A DNA stretch of 64,000 nucleotides, from positions 434,001 to 498,000 of the forward strand of contig NZ_JNYY01000005.1 of assembly GCF_000716785.1 (NCBI RefSeq). The letters are read 5' to 3'. A program made the position numbers and the translations under genes. Under the pieces are notes generated by a model. It saw only the letters and a program-made list of their open reading frames with translations, was not told where the DNA came from and ran no database searches. The DNA comes from Amycolatopsis vancoresmycina (GTDB taxonomy: Bacteria; Actinomycetota; Actinomycetes; Mycobacteriales; Pseudonocardiaceae). The number at the start of each line of letters is the position of its first letter. Within the stretch, counting starts at the first letter, position 1. Positions 7,797-16,214 of this stretch are shown piece after piece.

Positions 7797-9062
7797 TCAG
7801 GACGACGGCTTGCCCAGCAGCACCGGGAGGTCCTTGGTCCGGGTGAACCCGGGCCGCAGGATCCACGGGACCTCGTCGCGCGGCACCGCCAGCGACAGGT
7901 CGGGGAACCGGGTGAACAGGCCGCGCAGCGCCACCTCCGCCTCCAGGTAGGCGACGTGCTGGCCCAGGCACCGGTGGATGCCCTTGCCGAAGCCGAGGTG
8001 GCTCTCGCTGCCGACGCTCAGCCGGTCGACGATCAGCTTCTCCGGCTCGGGGAACTTCCGCGGGTCGCTGTTCGCGCCCATGATCATCGGCACGACCGGC
8101 ATCCCGCGCGGGATCAGCACCCCGCCCAGCTCGATGTCTTCGGTGCCGAACCGCGGCTGCCCGAACTGGATCGGGCCGAGGCGCTGCAGCTCGCGCACGG
8201 CCTGCGCCCACATCGACGGGTCGGCCTTGAGCCGCGCGAGCTGGTCGGAGTGCTCCAGCAGGGCGAGCACCGAGTTGCCGATCAGGTACGTCGTCGTCTG
8301 GTGCCCGGCGGTGACCAGGCTGAACAGGATCCCGACCAGCTCGTCGTCGGTGACGATCTCCGGGTTGTTCGTCTGCGCCTGGACGAGCGCGGTGACCAGG
8401 TCGTCCTTCGGCTCGGCCCGGCGGCGCGCGATGAGCGAGCGGGCGCCGGCGAGGGCCGCGCGCACCGCGCCCGGGAGCGTCTTGCCGTCGAGCGTCGCCA
8501 TCGCGTCGCTCCAGGTCTTCCAGATCGGCCGGTCCTCGACGTCGACGCCGACCAGCTCGCAGATCACCTGGATCGGCAGCGGGTAGCAGTACGCCTGGAC
8601 GAGGTCGATCGGCGAACCGTCCTTGGTCGCCTCGACCAGGTCGTCGAGCAGCTTCGCGGCGATTTCCTCGACGCGGGGCCGGAACTTGCTCACCCGGTGG
8701 TTGGTGAGCGCGTAGGAGACCAGCTTGCGCAGCCGGGCGTGGTCGTCGCCGTCGGAGGCGTTGATGAGGTTCTTCAGCCAGGGGATGAGCTCCTCCGGCA
8801 TTTCCAGGTGCTGGAACACGCCGTTGCGGATGTCCTCGATGTCCGCGTCCTCGGGCGGGTTGGTGAGGAACCGCGGATCGGTGAGGACGCTCTTCACGTG
8901 CTCGTAGCGGGCGGCCAGGAACATCGGCGGCCCGCCCATGAACCCGCCGATCTGCAGGGTCGGTGCCTCCCGCACCTTGGCGTGCGCACCCCACGGGTCG
9001 GCGATCACGTCGGGGGCGAACAGATCCACCTTTTCGGCCGAAGTCTCGGCGGTGCTGGTCAT
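7797..9062 (-). CDS. Cytochrome P450 (first of three)
   Basis: 421 residues. I-helix oxygen-binding motif AGHQTT, K-helix ELQR, and heme loop GFGKGIHRCLG with the Cys ligand at residue 365. The start is ATG 9062 behind GGAGAGG; an upstream in-frame ATG at 9230 lies within the promoter and palindrome region and is rejected. A RifZ-type box and -10 precede it. Soluble bacterial type, so ferredoxin partners must be encoded elsewhere. Candidate roles in a kanglemycin-like pathway are ansa-chain or C-20 side-chain hydroxylation, or closure of a methylenedioxy bridge on the sugar; the sequence alone does not decide. Confidence 0.93.
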   Translation of the reverse strand: MTSTAETSAEKVDLFAPDVIADPWGAHAKVREAPTLQIGGFMGGPPMFLAARYEHVKSVLTDPRFLTNPPEDADIEDIRNGVFQHLEMPEELIPWLKNLINASDGDDHARLRKLVSYALTNHRVSKFRPRVEEIAAKLLDDLVEATKDGSPIDLVQAYCYPLPIQVICELVGVDVEDRPIWKTWSDAMATLDGKTLPGAVRAALAGARSLIARRRAEPKDDLVTALVQAQTNNPEIVTDDELVGILFSLVTAGHQTTTYLIGNSVLALLEHSDQLARLKADPSMWAQAVRELQRLGPIQFGQPRFGTEDIELGGVLIPRGMPVVPMIMGANSDPRKFPEPEKLIVDRLSVGSESHLGFGKGIHRCLGQHVAYLEAEVALRGLFTRFPDLSLAVPRDEVPWILRPGFTRTKDLPVLLGKPSS

Positions 9063-9133
9063 GAACCTCTCCTCGAGTCGGAATGCGGGCGATTCGCCGG
9101 CCCGGGGCCGGAACGCGCCGAGGCCCGTTTTCG

Positions 9134-9177
9134 AACATAGGGAGACGGCCCCCGGCGAACATCCCCCAACCTGATAG
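9134..9177 (-). promoter_or_regulatory. RifZ-type box and -10 of the first P450 gene
   Basis: On the minus strand CTATC-N8-GGATG spans 9177-9160, and TATGTT (9139-9134) follows after 20 bp. The start codon lies about 70 bases further on, leaving a normal leader with a GGAGAGG site. Confidence 0.75.
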
Positions 9178-9200
9178 GCCCGGCGACGGCTTGCCCCGGC

Positions 9201-9248
9201 GGTCGTGAGTGAGAAACAGTGTTCTAACACTGTTTCTCACTCACGACC
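9201..9248. repeat. Intergenic copy of the GTGAGTG palindrome family
   Basis: Perfect 23-bp arms (9201-9223 and 9226-9248) around a 2-base loop, with the family's GTTCTAAC core (complement of GTTAGAAC). It begins five bases beyond the stop of the second P450 (9253) and precedes the promoter of the first, so it could terminate the former. Confidence 0.88.
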
Positions 9249-9252
9249 GGGG

Positions 9253-10419
9253 CTAGCGAAGGATGACCGGCAGCGACTGCAGGCCGGTGAAATCGGGCGA
9301 CGGCTGGGAAACCGGCGGCCGTTCCGGGTCGGTGCGCAGTTCCGGGTAGCGGTCGAACAGGATGTTCTGCGCGATCCGGCCTTCCAGCCGGCTCAACGGC
9401 GTCCCCAGGCAGAAGTGCACGCCGTGGCCCCACGAAAGGTGCAGCTTGTAGTCGCGGGTCGGGTCGAAGCTGTGCGGGTCGGCGAAAATGCGTTCCTCGC
9501 GGTTGGCCGCACCGATCCACACCGAAACCAGCCGGTCCTTCGGGATCTTGTGCCCGCTGAGTTCCGTGTCCACCATGGTCGCGCGGATGATGCGCTGGAA
9601 CGGCGGGTACATCCGCAGCGACTCCTCGATCGCGCCCGGCACCAGCTCGCGGTCCTCGCGGATCCGCTTGGCCTGCACCGGGTTGATGTCCAGCGCCAGC
9701 ACGGTGTTGGCGAGCATCGACGCGGTCGTCACGTGCCCGGCGATCAGCAGCAGGTTGGCGAAGTTGACCACCTGGGCGTCGGTCAGCCGGTCGCCGTCCA
9801 CCTCGGCCTGGACCAGCGCGGTGAGCAGGTCCTCGCGCGGGGTGCGACGGCGTTCGGCGGTGTGCTCGGCCAGGTACGCCCGCAGCTGCTGGATGTCGGC
9901 GACCCGCTGCTCCATCGCGGCCGCCACGTCCTCCAGCGCGTCCTTGTCGCTGTTGAGGTGCTTGGTCATCAGCTGCTTGAACCAGACCCGGTCCGACCCG
10001 GGCACGCCGAGCATCTCGGCGATCACGATCACCGGCAGCGGATACGCGAGCGCCTCCACCAGGTCCATCCGGTCGCCGTCTTCGGCTTCGTCGAGCAGCT
10101 CGTGGGTCAGCGACTCGATGCGCCCGTCCAGGTTGTCGATCATCCGCGGGGTGAAGCCGCGGTTGACGATGCTGCGGAGCTGGGTGTGCTCCGGCGGGTC
10201 GAGCCGGACCATGTTGCCGTCGGTCAGTTCCGTCGCGAACTTGAACTTGGTCGGCATCAGGCGCTGGGAATTGCTGGAGAACGTCGCCGGATCCATCATG
10301 ACCGCCAGCGCGTCGTCGTACCCGTACACGTGGTGGATCCGCGTTTCCTCGTCGTACCGGACCTTCGCGGGCGGCACTTCCCCGCGCATCCAGACGTGCT
10401 GCTCGTGTGTCTCGAACAC
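9253..10419 (-). CDS. Cytochrome P450 (second of three)
   Basis: 388 residues. I-helix AGHVTT, K-helix EESLR, heme loop LSWGHGVHFCLG with Cys 337; the first aromatic of the loop is Trp rather than the usual Phe. Start taken as GTG 10419 behind GGGAGACC. It is divergent from the sugar 2,3-dehydratase, and each has its own RifZ-type box in the shared 232-bp interval, which suggests coordinated expression with the sugar genes. It could therefore act on the sugar or the glycosylated product. Because the Cys ligand is intact, it is not the heme-less P450-like auxiliary protein that some glycosyltransferases need. Confidence 0.92.
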   Translation of the reverse strand: MFETHEQHVWMRGEVPPAKVRYDEETRIHHVYGYDDALAVMMDPATFSSNSQRLMPTKFKFATELTDGNMVRLDPPEHTQLRSIVNRGFTPRMIDNLDGRIESLTHELLDEAEDGDRMDLVEALAYPLPVIVIAEMLGVPGSDRVWFKQLMTKHLNSDKDALEDVAAAMEQRVADIQQLRAYLAEHTAERRRTPREDLLTALVQAEVDGDRLTDAQVVNFANLLLIAGHVTTASMLANTVLALDINPVQAKRIREDRELVPGAIEESLRMYPPFQRIIRATMVDTELSGHKIPKDRLVSVWIGAANREERIFADPHSFDPTRDYKLHLSWGHGVHFCLGTPLSRLEGRIAQNILFDRYPELRTDPERPPVSQPSPDFTGLQSLPVILR

Positions 10420-10460
10420 CGGTCTCCCTAGGTTTGCGCGGTTCTGCTCGGCCAGTCAGT

Positions 10461-10506
10461 TACTTACCGGGAGCACGGGTGACGGCGGAATCCCTCAGGC
10501 TGGTCG
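10461..10506 (-). promoter_or_regulatory. RifZ-type box and -10 of the second P450 gene
   Basis: On the minus strand CGACC-N8-GGATT spans 10506-10489, with TAAGTA (10466-10461) after 22 bp. Two of the ten fixed positions differ from CTACC-N8-GGATG. It lies 24 bp from the oppositely oriented box of the dehydratase gene. Confidence 0.55.
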
Positions 10507-10530
10507 TTCGCTCTCCGCAACCGGGTTCCG

Positions 10531-10575
10531 CTATCAGAACGGGGGATGTCCGGCCGGCGGCCGCCGCCCTAGCCT
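10531..10575 (+). promoter_or_regulatory. RifZ-type box and -10 of the sugar dehydratase operon
   Basis: CTATC-N8-GGATG at 10531-10548, then 21 bp, then TAGCCT at 10570-10575. The ATG at 10652 gives a leader of about 70 bases. This promoter should drive dehydratase, glycosyltransferase and SurE-like gene together. Confidence 0.75.
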
Positions 10576-10651
10576 ACGGACGAATCCGGGACGACTCATG
10601 CGGCCGACAGCGGCTTGTTCCCACGGTCGAAGGAAAAGAGGGCGCGCGCCG

Positions 10652-12076
10652 ATGTCCACTGCCGGGCTGCTGACCACGACCGACGACGACCTGCTGCGCC
10701 GGTTCACCGAGTCGGCCAACACGCACGACCGCGTGGTGGTGCCGACCCCGGCGTTCCACGAGTGGTTCGCCGAACGCCAGGCGGCCAACAGCTACCAGGT
10801 CACCCAGGTCCCGTTCGAGGAGCTGGCCGGCTGGCGGTTCCAGCCCGGCAGCGGCAACCTCGTCCACGACAGCGGCCGGTTCTTCGCGGTCGAAGGCCTC
10901 GCGGTGCACACCGACCACGGCGAGCACGCGCACTGGACCCAGCCGATCATCCGGCAGCCGGAGACCGGCATCCTCGGCATCCTCGTCAAGGAGTTCAACG
11001 GCGTCCTGCACTGCCTGATGCAGGCCAAGATGGAGCCGGGCAACGTCAACCTGACCCAGCTCTCCCCCACCCTGCAGGCGACCCGCAGCAACTACACCCG
11101 GGTGCACAAGGGCAAGCCCATCCCATACCTGGAGTACTTCACGGCGCCCTGGCGCGGCCGGGTGCTGGTCGACGTGCTGCAGTCCGAGCAGGGCGCGTGG
11201 TTCCTGCACAAGCGCAACCGCAACATGGTCATCGAGGTCACCGACGACATCCCGGTGCTCGAGGACTTCTGCTGGCTGACCCTGGCGCAGCTGCACGAGC
11301 TGCTGCACGTGGACAACCTGGTCAACATGGACTCGCGGACGGTGCTCTCGGGCATCCCGTTCGCCGCGCCGGTCGACCGGCCGTCGATCCTCGACGAGGA
11401 CTCGTTCCGCGGCGCGCTCCTGCGGTCGCTAGCCGAGCGCAAGGGCGCGCTGCACGAACTGCCGTCGGTGCTGAGCTGGTTCACCGAGGCCAAGACCAAG
11501 CACACCCTCGACCAGCAGCGGATCCCGCTCAACCAGGTGGACGGCTGGTACTCCACGGACAAGCACATCAGCCACGACAAGGGCCGGTTCTTCTCGGTGA
11601 TCGGCGTCGACGTCCAGGCGAGCAACCGCGAGGTGGCGCACTGGACGCAGCCGATGCTGGCGCCGGTCGGCCGCGGGCTGCTGGCCTTCCTGGCCAAGCG
11701 GATCGGGGGCGTGCTGCACGTCCTCGTCCAGGCCCGCACCCAGGCCGGCACGTTCGACGTCATCGAGATGGCCCCGACCGTGCACTGCACGCCGGAGAAC
11801 TACGAGGGCGCGGAGCCGCCGCGGTACCTGCGGCAGGTGCTGGACGCCCCGCCCGAAGCGATCAAGCACGACGTCGTGCACTCGGAGGAGGGCGGGCGCT
11901 TCCACCACGCGGAGAACCGCTACGTGGTCGCCGAGGTGGGCGACGACTTCCCGGTCGAGGTGCCGCCGGACTTCATCTGGATGACCGCGCAGCAGGCCAC
12001 GAACCTGGTGCGGTACAGCAACTACTTCAACGTCGAAGCGCGCAGCCTGCTGACGGGCCTGCACACGCTGTGGTGA
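10652..12076 (+). CDS. NDP-hexose 2,3-dehydratase
   Basis: 474 residues made of two homologous halves (about 1-235 and 250-474). Each half carries an HWTQP motif (GEHAHWTQPII and REVAHWTQPML) and a following GxLxxLxK segment, the internal duplication typical of TylX3/EryBVI/Gra-orf27 dehydratases. They remove the C-2 hydroxyl from NDP-4-keto-6-deoxyglucose, the first step to 2,6-dideoxysugars such as digitoxose. Start ATG 10652 after a purine-rich AGGAAAAGAGG; the much longer in-frame extension to 9488 overlaps the P450 on the other strand and is rejected. The glycosyltransferase follows after 43 bp. Glucose-1-phosphate thymidylyltransferase and 4,6-dehydratase genes are not in the window. 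Confidence 0.92.
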   Translation: MSTAGLLTTTDDDLLRRFTESANTHDRVVVPTPAFHEWFAERQAANSYQVTQVPFEELAGWRFQPGSGNLVHDSGRFFAVEGLAVHTDHGEHAHWTQPIIRQPETGILGILVKEFNGVLHCLMQAKMEPGNVNLTQLSPTLQATRSNYTRVHKGKPIPYLEYFTAPWRGRVLVDVLQSEQGAWFLHKRNRNMVIEVTDDIPVLEDFCWLTLAQLHELLHVDNLVNMDSRTVLSGIPFAAPVDRPSILDEDSFRGALLRSLAERKGALHELPSVLSWFTEAKTKHTLDQQRIPLNQVDGWYSTDKHISHDKGRFFSVIGVDVQASNREVAHWTQPMLAPVGRGLLAFLAKRIGGVLHVLVQARTQAGTFDVIEMAPTVHCTPENYEGAEPPRYLRQVLDAPPEAIKHDVVHSEEGGRFHHAENRYVVAEVGDDFPVEVPPDFIWMTAQQATNLVRYSNYFNVEARSLLTGLHTLW

Positions 12077-12119
12077 ACAGCCACCGTCCACTCAGGACGG
12101 ATCGGAGCCAGGAGGACAC

Positions 12120-13271
12120 TTGAAGGTCATCGTGCTCGCCGGGATCACCCCGTCGACGTTCTTCGCCCACGTTTCGCTCGCCACGGCCCTGCGCGACGCG
12201 GGGCACCAGGTGATGGTGACCGCGGCCGCCGACGACGTCGTCCCGGCGATCGCCGCGGCCGGGCTGCCCGCGGTGCCGGTCATGCAGCCGAACCTGACCC
12301 GGGAACAGATCCGCGCCGAACACGGGCTGGCGGAGGTGCCGGCCGACGCCGTCGAGCGCGAGCACTGGGCGGGCCGGCTGTTCGCGGTGATCGAAACCCT
12401 GCCGATGGACAGCCTGGTGGAATTCGGCGAGAGCTGGCGCCCGGATGTCGTCATCGGCGGCATGCTGGCCTACGGCGCGCCGCTGCTGGCCGCCCGGCTC
12501 GGCGTCCCGTACGTGCGGCAGGCGTGGGACATCCACGACCCGAAGCTGTTCGACGCCGGGGCGACCGCCCAGCTGCAGAAGGAACTGGCGGACCTGGGCC
12601 TGGCCGCGCTGCCCGAGCCCGACCTGCTGGTCGAGGTCATGCCGCCGAGCCTGCGGGAGCCGGGGTCGAAGCACGGGCAGATGATGCGGTGGATCGCGGG
12701 CAACTCGCAGTGCCGCCTGGAACCGTGGATGTACACCAAGGGCGCGGACACCCGGGTCGGCATCACGGTCGGGACCGGCGTCGCCGACTACCACCAGTAC
12801 GACTTCGTCCAGGGCATCGTCAAGAACGTCACCACGCTCGACGTGGAGGCGGCGGTGGCGGTGCCCGAGGAGGCCGTCCCCACGCTGCGGGAGCGGCTGG
12901 ACGACAAGAACGTCGAGGTGGGCTGGATCCCGCTCGACATCCTCGCCCCCACCTGTGACGTCCTGGTGCACCAGAGCGGCGGCAGCACGATGATGACGGC
13001 GCTGAGCTTCGGCGTGCCGCAGGTGCTGCTGCCCGACGCCGGGCAGTTCCGCCAGATGGACATGGCCCGCCGGCTCGTCGAAGCGGGCGCGGCGGTGATG
13101 CTCACGCACGAGCAGGCCACCACCGAGGCGATTGCCGAAAAGTGCCAGCAGATCATCTCGGATCCCCGCTACGCTGCGGCCGCGGCCGGGCTGGCCCGGG
13201 AAATCGCCGCGCTGCCCCTGCCGTCCGAAGTGGTCCGGCGCATCGAATGGCTCGTCCACGCACACAACTGA
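12120..13271 (+). CDS. GT1-family antibiotic glycosyltransferase
   Basis: 383 residues, GT-B fold. The N-terminus KVIVLAGITPSTFFAHVSLA matches the acceptor-domain start of EryCIII/DesVII-like enzymes, and the C-terminal donor site reads HQSGGSTMMTALSFGVPQVL (about residues 285-305), a variant of HxGGxGT. Start is TTG 12120, four bases after AGGAGG; the ATG nearest in frame lies well inside the fold. It probably attaches the deoxysugar to the ansa chain; C-27 is the glycosylated position in kanglemycins. No P450-like activator gene adjoins it, and the P450s nearby keep their Cys ligands, so it probably acts alone. Operon with the 2,3-dehydratase and the SurE-like gene. Confidence 0.9.
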   Translation: MKVIVLAGITPSTFFAHVSLATALRDAGHQVMVTAAADDVVPAIAAAGLPAVPVMQPNLTREQIRAEHGLAEVPADAVEREHWAGRLFAVIETLPMDSLVEFGESWRPDVVIGGMLAYGAPLLAARLGVPYVRQAWDIHDPKLFDAGATAQLQKELADLGLAALPEPDLLVEVMPPSLREPGSKHGQMMRWIAGNSQCRLEPWMYTKGADTRVGITVGTGVADYHQYDFVQGIVKNVTTLDVEAAVAVPEEAVPTLRERLDDKNVEVGWIPLDILAPTCDVLVHQSGGSTMMTALSFGVPQVLLPDAGQFRQMDMARRLVEAGAAVMLTHEQATTEAIAEKCQQIISDPRYAAAAAGLAREIAALPLPSEVVRRIEWLVHAHN

Positions 13272-13296
13272 GCGGAAGAATCGGAAGAGGAGGACG

Positions 13297-14277
13297 ATGC
13301 TGTCCAAAGTTCTGCGGGTCGCGATCGCCGCGGCGGTGGTGACGGCGGTCGCGGTGCCGGCCCAGGCCAGCGCGCGCGAAGACGGGGTTTCCCTGGCCGG
13401 CAAGAAGGTCGTGCTGGTCAACGACGACGGCGTGCAGGCCGCGAAGGCCAACGGATCCGACGGGCGCGGGATCTACGTGCTCCGCCAGGCCCTGTGCCAG
13501 GCCGGAGCCGACGTCGCCGTCGTCGGGCCGTGGGGGCAGCAGAGCGGGAAGAGCCGGGCGGTGTCGGGCGCGCCCTTCGTCGCCGTGGCCCCGCCACTGG
13601 CGGTGCCCGCCGAGTTCGCCGCCGACTGCGCGAACGCGCCCGGCCACGGGCTGGTGCTGGGCGCGTGCCAGGCGACGAGCCCGTGTGCGGCGGACAGCCC
13701 GTCGGTGACCCCGGCGGATTCGGTCGACATCGCCCTGACCGGCGTGCTTCCGCAGCGCCTCGGCTGGACGAACGGCCCGGACCTGGTCGTCTCGGGCATC
13801 AACTCGGGGCCCAACACGGACATCGCGGTCAACGGCTCCGGCACGATCGGCGCGGCCACGGTCGCGGTCGAGCGCGGGGTGCCCGCGGTGGCGGTCAGCG
13901 CCGGCACGCAGGTCTCGCCCCCGCCGTCGAACGACACGTACAAGGCCGCGGCGGACGTCGTGGTCCGGCTGCTCGCTTCGCCGCGGACGTGGACGTTCGT
14001 GAAGGACATGGCTTTGGTGAACGTGAACCAGCCGGACGTCCAGCCCGGCGCGGGTCCGTCGCCGGTGCGCTGGACTTCGGTGGGCCGCGTGGTGCAGGGG
14101 CGGATCGCGTACACGCCGACGGGCGACGGGACCTACCAGGTCGGGTACAACGCGGTGACGCCGCCGCCGGTGCTCGAGCCGGGTAGTGACACGAAGGCGT
14201 TGCTGGACGGGTATGTGAGTGTTTCGGCGGTGGATGTGAACCGGACGTTCACGGGATCGCTGACCCGGCACCGCTGA
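13297..14277 (+). CDS. Secreted SurE-like nucleotidase/phosphatase
   Basis: 326 residues. A cleavable signal (hydrophobic AIAAAVVTAVAVPAQASA, residues 9-26) precedes a SurE domain: VNDDG (metal-binding Asp pair) near residue 40, and VSGINSGPNTDIAVNGSGTIGAA near residue 165, the SGIN-x-G-x-N metal and substrate loop. SurE enzymes hydrolyse phosphomonoesters, usually nucleotides. Most are cytoplasmic, so secretion is notable. The start has a strong GAAGAGGAGG site, 25 bp after the glycosyltransferase stop, so it is in the sugar operon. Possible roles are phosphate scavenging or dephosphorylating an exported, phosphorylated precursor; nothing in the sequence shows which. Confidence 0.85.
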   Translation: MLSKVLRVAIAAAVVTAVAVPAQASAREDGVSLAGKKVVLVNDDGVQAAKANGSDGRGIYVLRQALCQAGADVAVVGPWGQQSGKSRAVSGAPFVAVAPPLAVPAEFAADCANAPGHGLVLGACQATSPCAADSPSVTPADSVDIALTGVLPQRLGWTNGPDLVVSGINSGPNTDIAVNGSGTIGAATVAVERGVPAVAVSAGTQVSPPPSNDTYKAAADVVVRLLASPRTWTFVKDMALVNVNQPDVQPGAGPSPVRWTSVGRVVQGRIAYTPTGDGTYQVGYNAVTPPPVLEPGSDTKALLDGYVSVSAVDVNRTFTGSLTRHR

Positions 14278-14288
14278 GGGTTTACGCC

Positions 14289-14324
14289 GAAAAGGGGCGC
14301 GCCGCGAGCGGCGCGCCCCTTTTC
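14289..14324. terminator. Bidirectional intrinsic terminator
   Basis: Perfect 17-bp arms (14289-14305 and 14308-14324) with a GA loop, GC-rich in the middle and flanked by A4 on one side and T4 on the other, so it reads as a terminator from both strands. It lies between convergent stops at 14277 and 14338. Confidence 0.9.
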
Positions 14325-14337
14325 GTTGCTCGGTAGG

Positions 14338-15105
14338 CTATTCGCCCCACTTGGCGTAGATCACCGGCTGCTCGCGGTGCGGCAGCTGCCGCAGCTTCAG
14401 GTTCTCCAGCCCCAGCGTCTCCCGCAGCGCCTTGGTGACGCCCGGCCAGCGCGGGTGCCCCAGCTCGTCGAACGCCAGGATGCTGCCCTTCGTCAGGTGC
14501 GGGCGGATCGCCTCGAAGACGTCACGCGTCGGCTCGTACAGGTCGAGGTCGAAGAACGCCATGCCGATCACCGTCTCGGGGTTCTCCGCCAGGTACTGCG
14601 GCACCGTCTCCCGGACGTCACCCTGCACCACGAACGTGCGCTGGACGTGCGACACCGGGTCGCCCGCCTCGTGCGCCGCCAGGACCTCGCGCAGGTGGTC
14701 CACCTCGTCCTCGGGCACCGCGAACCGGCCGACCGCCGCGCTCGGGCTGACCTCGTCGATCTCGTTCAGGTCCGGGAAACCGGTGAACGTGTCGAACCCG
14801 ATGATGCGGCGGAAGGAGTTGTACGGCTCGTGGATGCCGCGCAGGGCCGCCAGGGTGGCCAGGTGGCGGCCGTGCAGGACGCCGAACTCCATGATCACGC
14901 CGGGGAGGTCGACCAGCTCGCGGTAGAGCGCGTCCATCGTCAGCAGGTCCGCCAGCTGGTGGCGCCGCAGGTACACCGGGAGGTTGTCGATCAGGTACAC
15001 CGGCGGCATCGGCGTCTCGGTCAGCAGCTTCGTGAGCCGCTCCCGGACCTCCTTCTCCACCGGCGACTCGTGCGGGAGGATTCCCGGGTTCTTGTGTTGC
15101 GACAT
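14338..15105 (-). CDS. TylF/MycF-family sugar O-methyltransferase
   Basis: 255 residues. The SAM-binding segment VIMEFGVLHGRHLATLAAL (about residues 67-85) and the metal-binding FFDLDLYEPTRD (about residue 187) are the marks of TylF/MycF enzymes, which methylate a hydroxyl of a macrolide deoxysugar in a Mg-dependent way. It is the last gene of a minus-strand operon (tricorn homologue, SDR, aldo-keto reductase, methyltransferase) and lies 18 bp after the reductase. In a kanglemycin-like pathway it could O-methylate the digitoxose at C-3 or C-4, after which a P450 could close the methylenedioxy bridge. Start ATG 15105 with a GAGAGGAAAG site. Confidence 0.9.
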   Translation of the reverse strand: MSQHKNPGILPHESPVEKEVRERLTKLLTETPMPPVYLIDNLPVYLRRHQLADLLTMDALYRELVDLPGVIMEFGVLHGRHLATLAALRGIHEPYNSFRRIIGFDTFTGFPDLNEIDEVSPSAAVGRFAVPEDEVDHLREVLAAHEAGDPVSHVQRTFVVQGDVRETVPQYLAENPETVIGMAFFDLDLYEPTRDVFEAIRPHLTKGSILAFDELGHPRWPGVTKALRETLGLENLKLRQLPHREQPVIYAKWGE

Positions 15106-15123
15106 CAGCTTTCCTCTCAGGTG

Positions 15124-16185
15124 TCAGGTCGACATCCAGGCTTGCGGCGCGGGCCCGCCCCGCCCGGCCGGGGGGAACAGGGCGTCGAGCCGGGCGGTCT
15201 CCGCCTCGGACAGGGGCGCGCCCAGTGCGCCGATCGCGCCGTCGATGTGGTCTTCCGTGCGGGGGCCGATGACCGCCCCGGTGACGCCGGGCCGGCCCAG
15301 CACCCACGCGAGCCCGACGTCGGCCGGTTCGCGGCCGATCTCGCGGCAGAACCGTTCGTATTCGGCGATGGTGTCGCGCCACTCCTCCAGCGCCGGCACC
15401 GCACGGCCCTGCGCGGACTTCACCGCGGTGCCCTCGGCCAGCTTCCGGAGGACGCCGCTGAGCAGGCCGCCGTGCAGCGGGGACCAGGCGAACACCGCGA
15501 TCCCGTACGCCTGCGCCGCGGGCAGCACCTCCAGCTCCGGGAACCGGGTCACCAGGTTGTACCCGCACTGTTCGGCCACCACGCCGAGGAAGTGGCGGTG
15601 CCGGGCCGTTTCCTGGGCCGCCGCGAGGTTCCAGCCGGCGAAGTTGGACGAGCCGGCGTACCGGACCTTGCCCTGGCCGACGAGCTGCTCCATCGCCTGC
15701 CACACCTCGTCCCAGCTGCTCGTGTGGTCGGCGAGGTGCATCTGGTACAGGTCGATCCAGTCGGTGCCCAGCCGCCGCAGCGACGCCTCGCACGCGGCGA
15801 CGATGTGCCGCGCGGACAGGCCGCGTTCGTTGGGGCCGGGGCCCATTTCGTTGCCGACCTTGGTGGCCAGGACGACGTCGTCGCGCCGCGACGGGCTCGC
15901 CGCCAGCCACCGCCCGATGACCTCTTCGGTGTATCCTTTGTAGACACGCCAGCCGTACATGTTCGCGGTGTCCACGAAGTTGATGCCCTGGGCCAGCGCG
16001 TGGTCCATCAGGCGGTGGGACTCCAGCTCCTCGACCCGGCCGCCGAAGTTCACCGTGCCCAGCGCGAGCCGGCTGACGCGCAGCCCGGTCCGGCCCAGCT
16101 GCGTGTAGAACCGGTCGGGCTCGGCCGGCGTGCCGAGCCGGTCCAGGAGGGTTTCACGAGGCTTGGCTTCGACGGCGAATGTCAT
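15124..16185 (-). CDS. Aldo-keto reductase, NDP-hexose C-3 ketoreductase type
   Basis: 353 residues of AKR TIM barrel. Catalytic set visible: D and Y in FVDTANMYGW (about residues 90-100), K in LATKVG, H in YQMHLAD. The N-terminus LGRTGLRVSRLALGTVNFGG and overall length match the deoxysugar reductases EryBII, TylCII and AveBVIII, which reduce the 3-keto (or 2,3-enone) product of the 2,3-dehydratase. Start ATG 16185. The SDR gene ends 29 bp upstream in the same operon. Together with the dehydratase and the SDR it accounts for a 2,6-dideoxyhexose. Confidence 0.9.
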   Translation of the reverse strand: MTFAVEAKPRETLLDRLGTPAEPDRFYTQLGRTGLRVSRLALGTVNFGGRVEELESHRLMDHALAQGINFVDTANMYGWRVYKGYTEEVIGRWLAASPSRRDDVVLATKVGNEMGPGPNERGLSARHIVAACEASLRRLGTDWIDLYQMHLADHTSSWDEVWQAMEQLVGQGKVRYAGSSNFAGWNLAAAQETARHRHFLGVVAEQCGYNLVTRFPELEVLPAAQAYGIAVFAWSPLHGGLLSGVLRKLAEGTAVKSAQGRAVPALEEWRDTIAEYERFCREIGREPADVGLAWVLGRPGVTGAVIGPRTEDHIDGAIGALGAPLSEAETARLDALFPPAGRGGPAPQAWMST

Positions 16186-16214
16186 GAAGGGTTCCCTCGG
16201 TGTCGGCGGTGCGG

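Noticed and set aside
9253..10419. The second P450 as a heme-less glycosyltransferase activator
   Set aside because: The heme loop with Cys 337, the AGHVTT motif and the EESLR motif are all intact.
9488..10651. Extension of the 2,3-dehydratase back to 9488
   Set aside because: It runs antisense through the second P450 and across two promoters; the family length fits ATG 10652.
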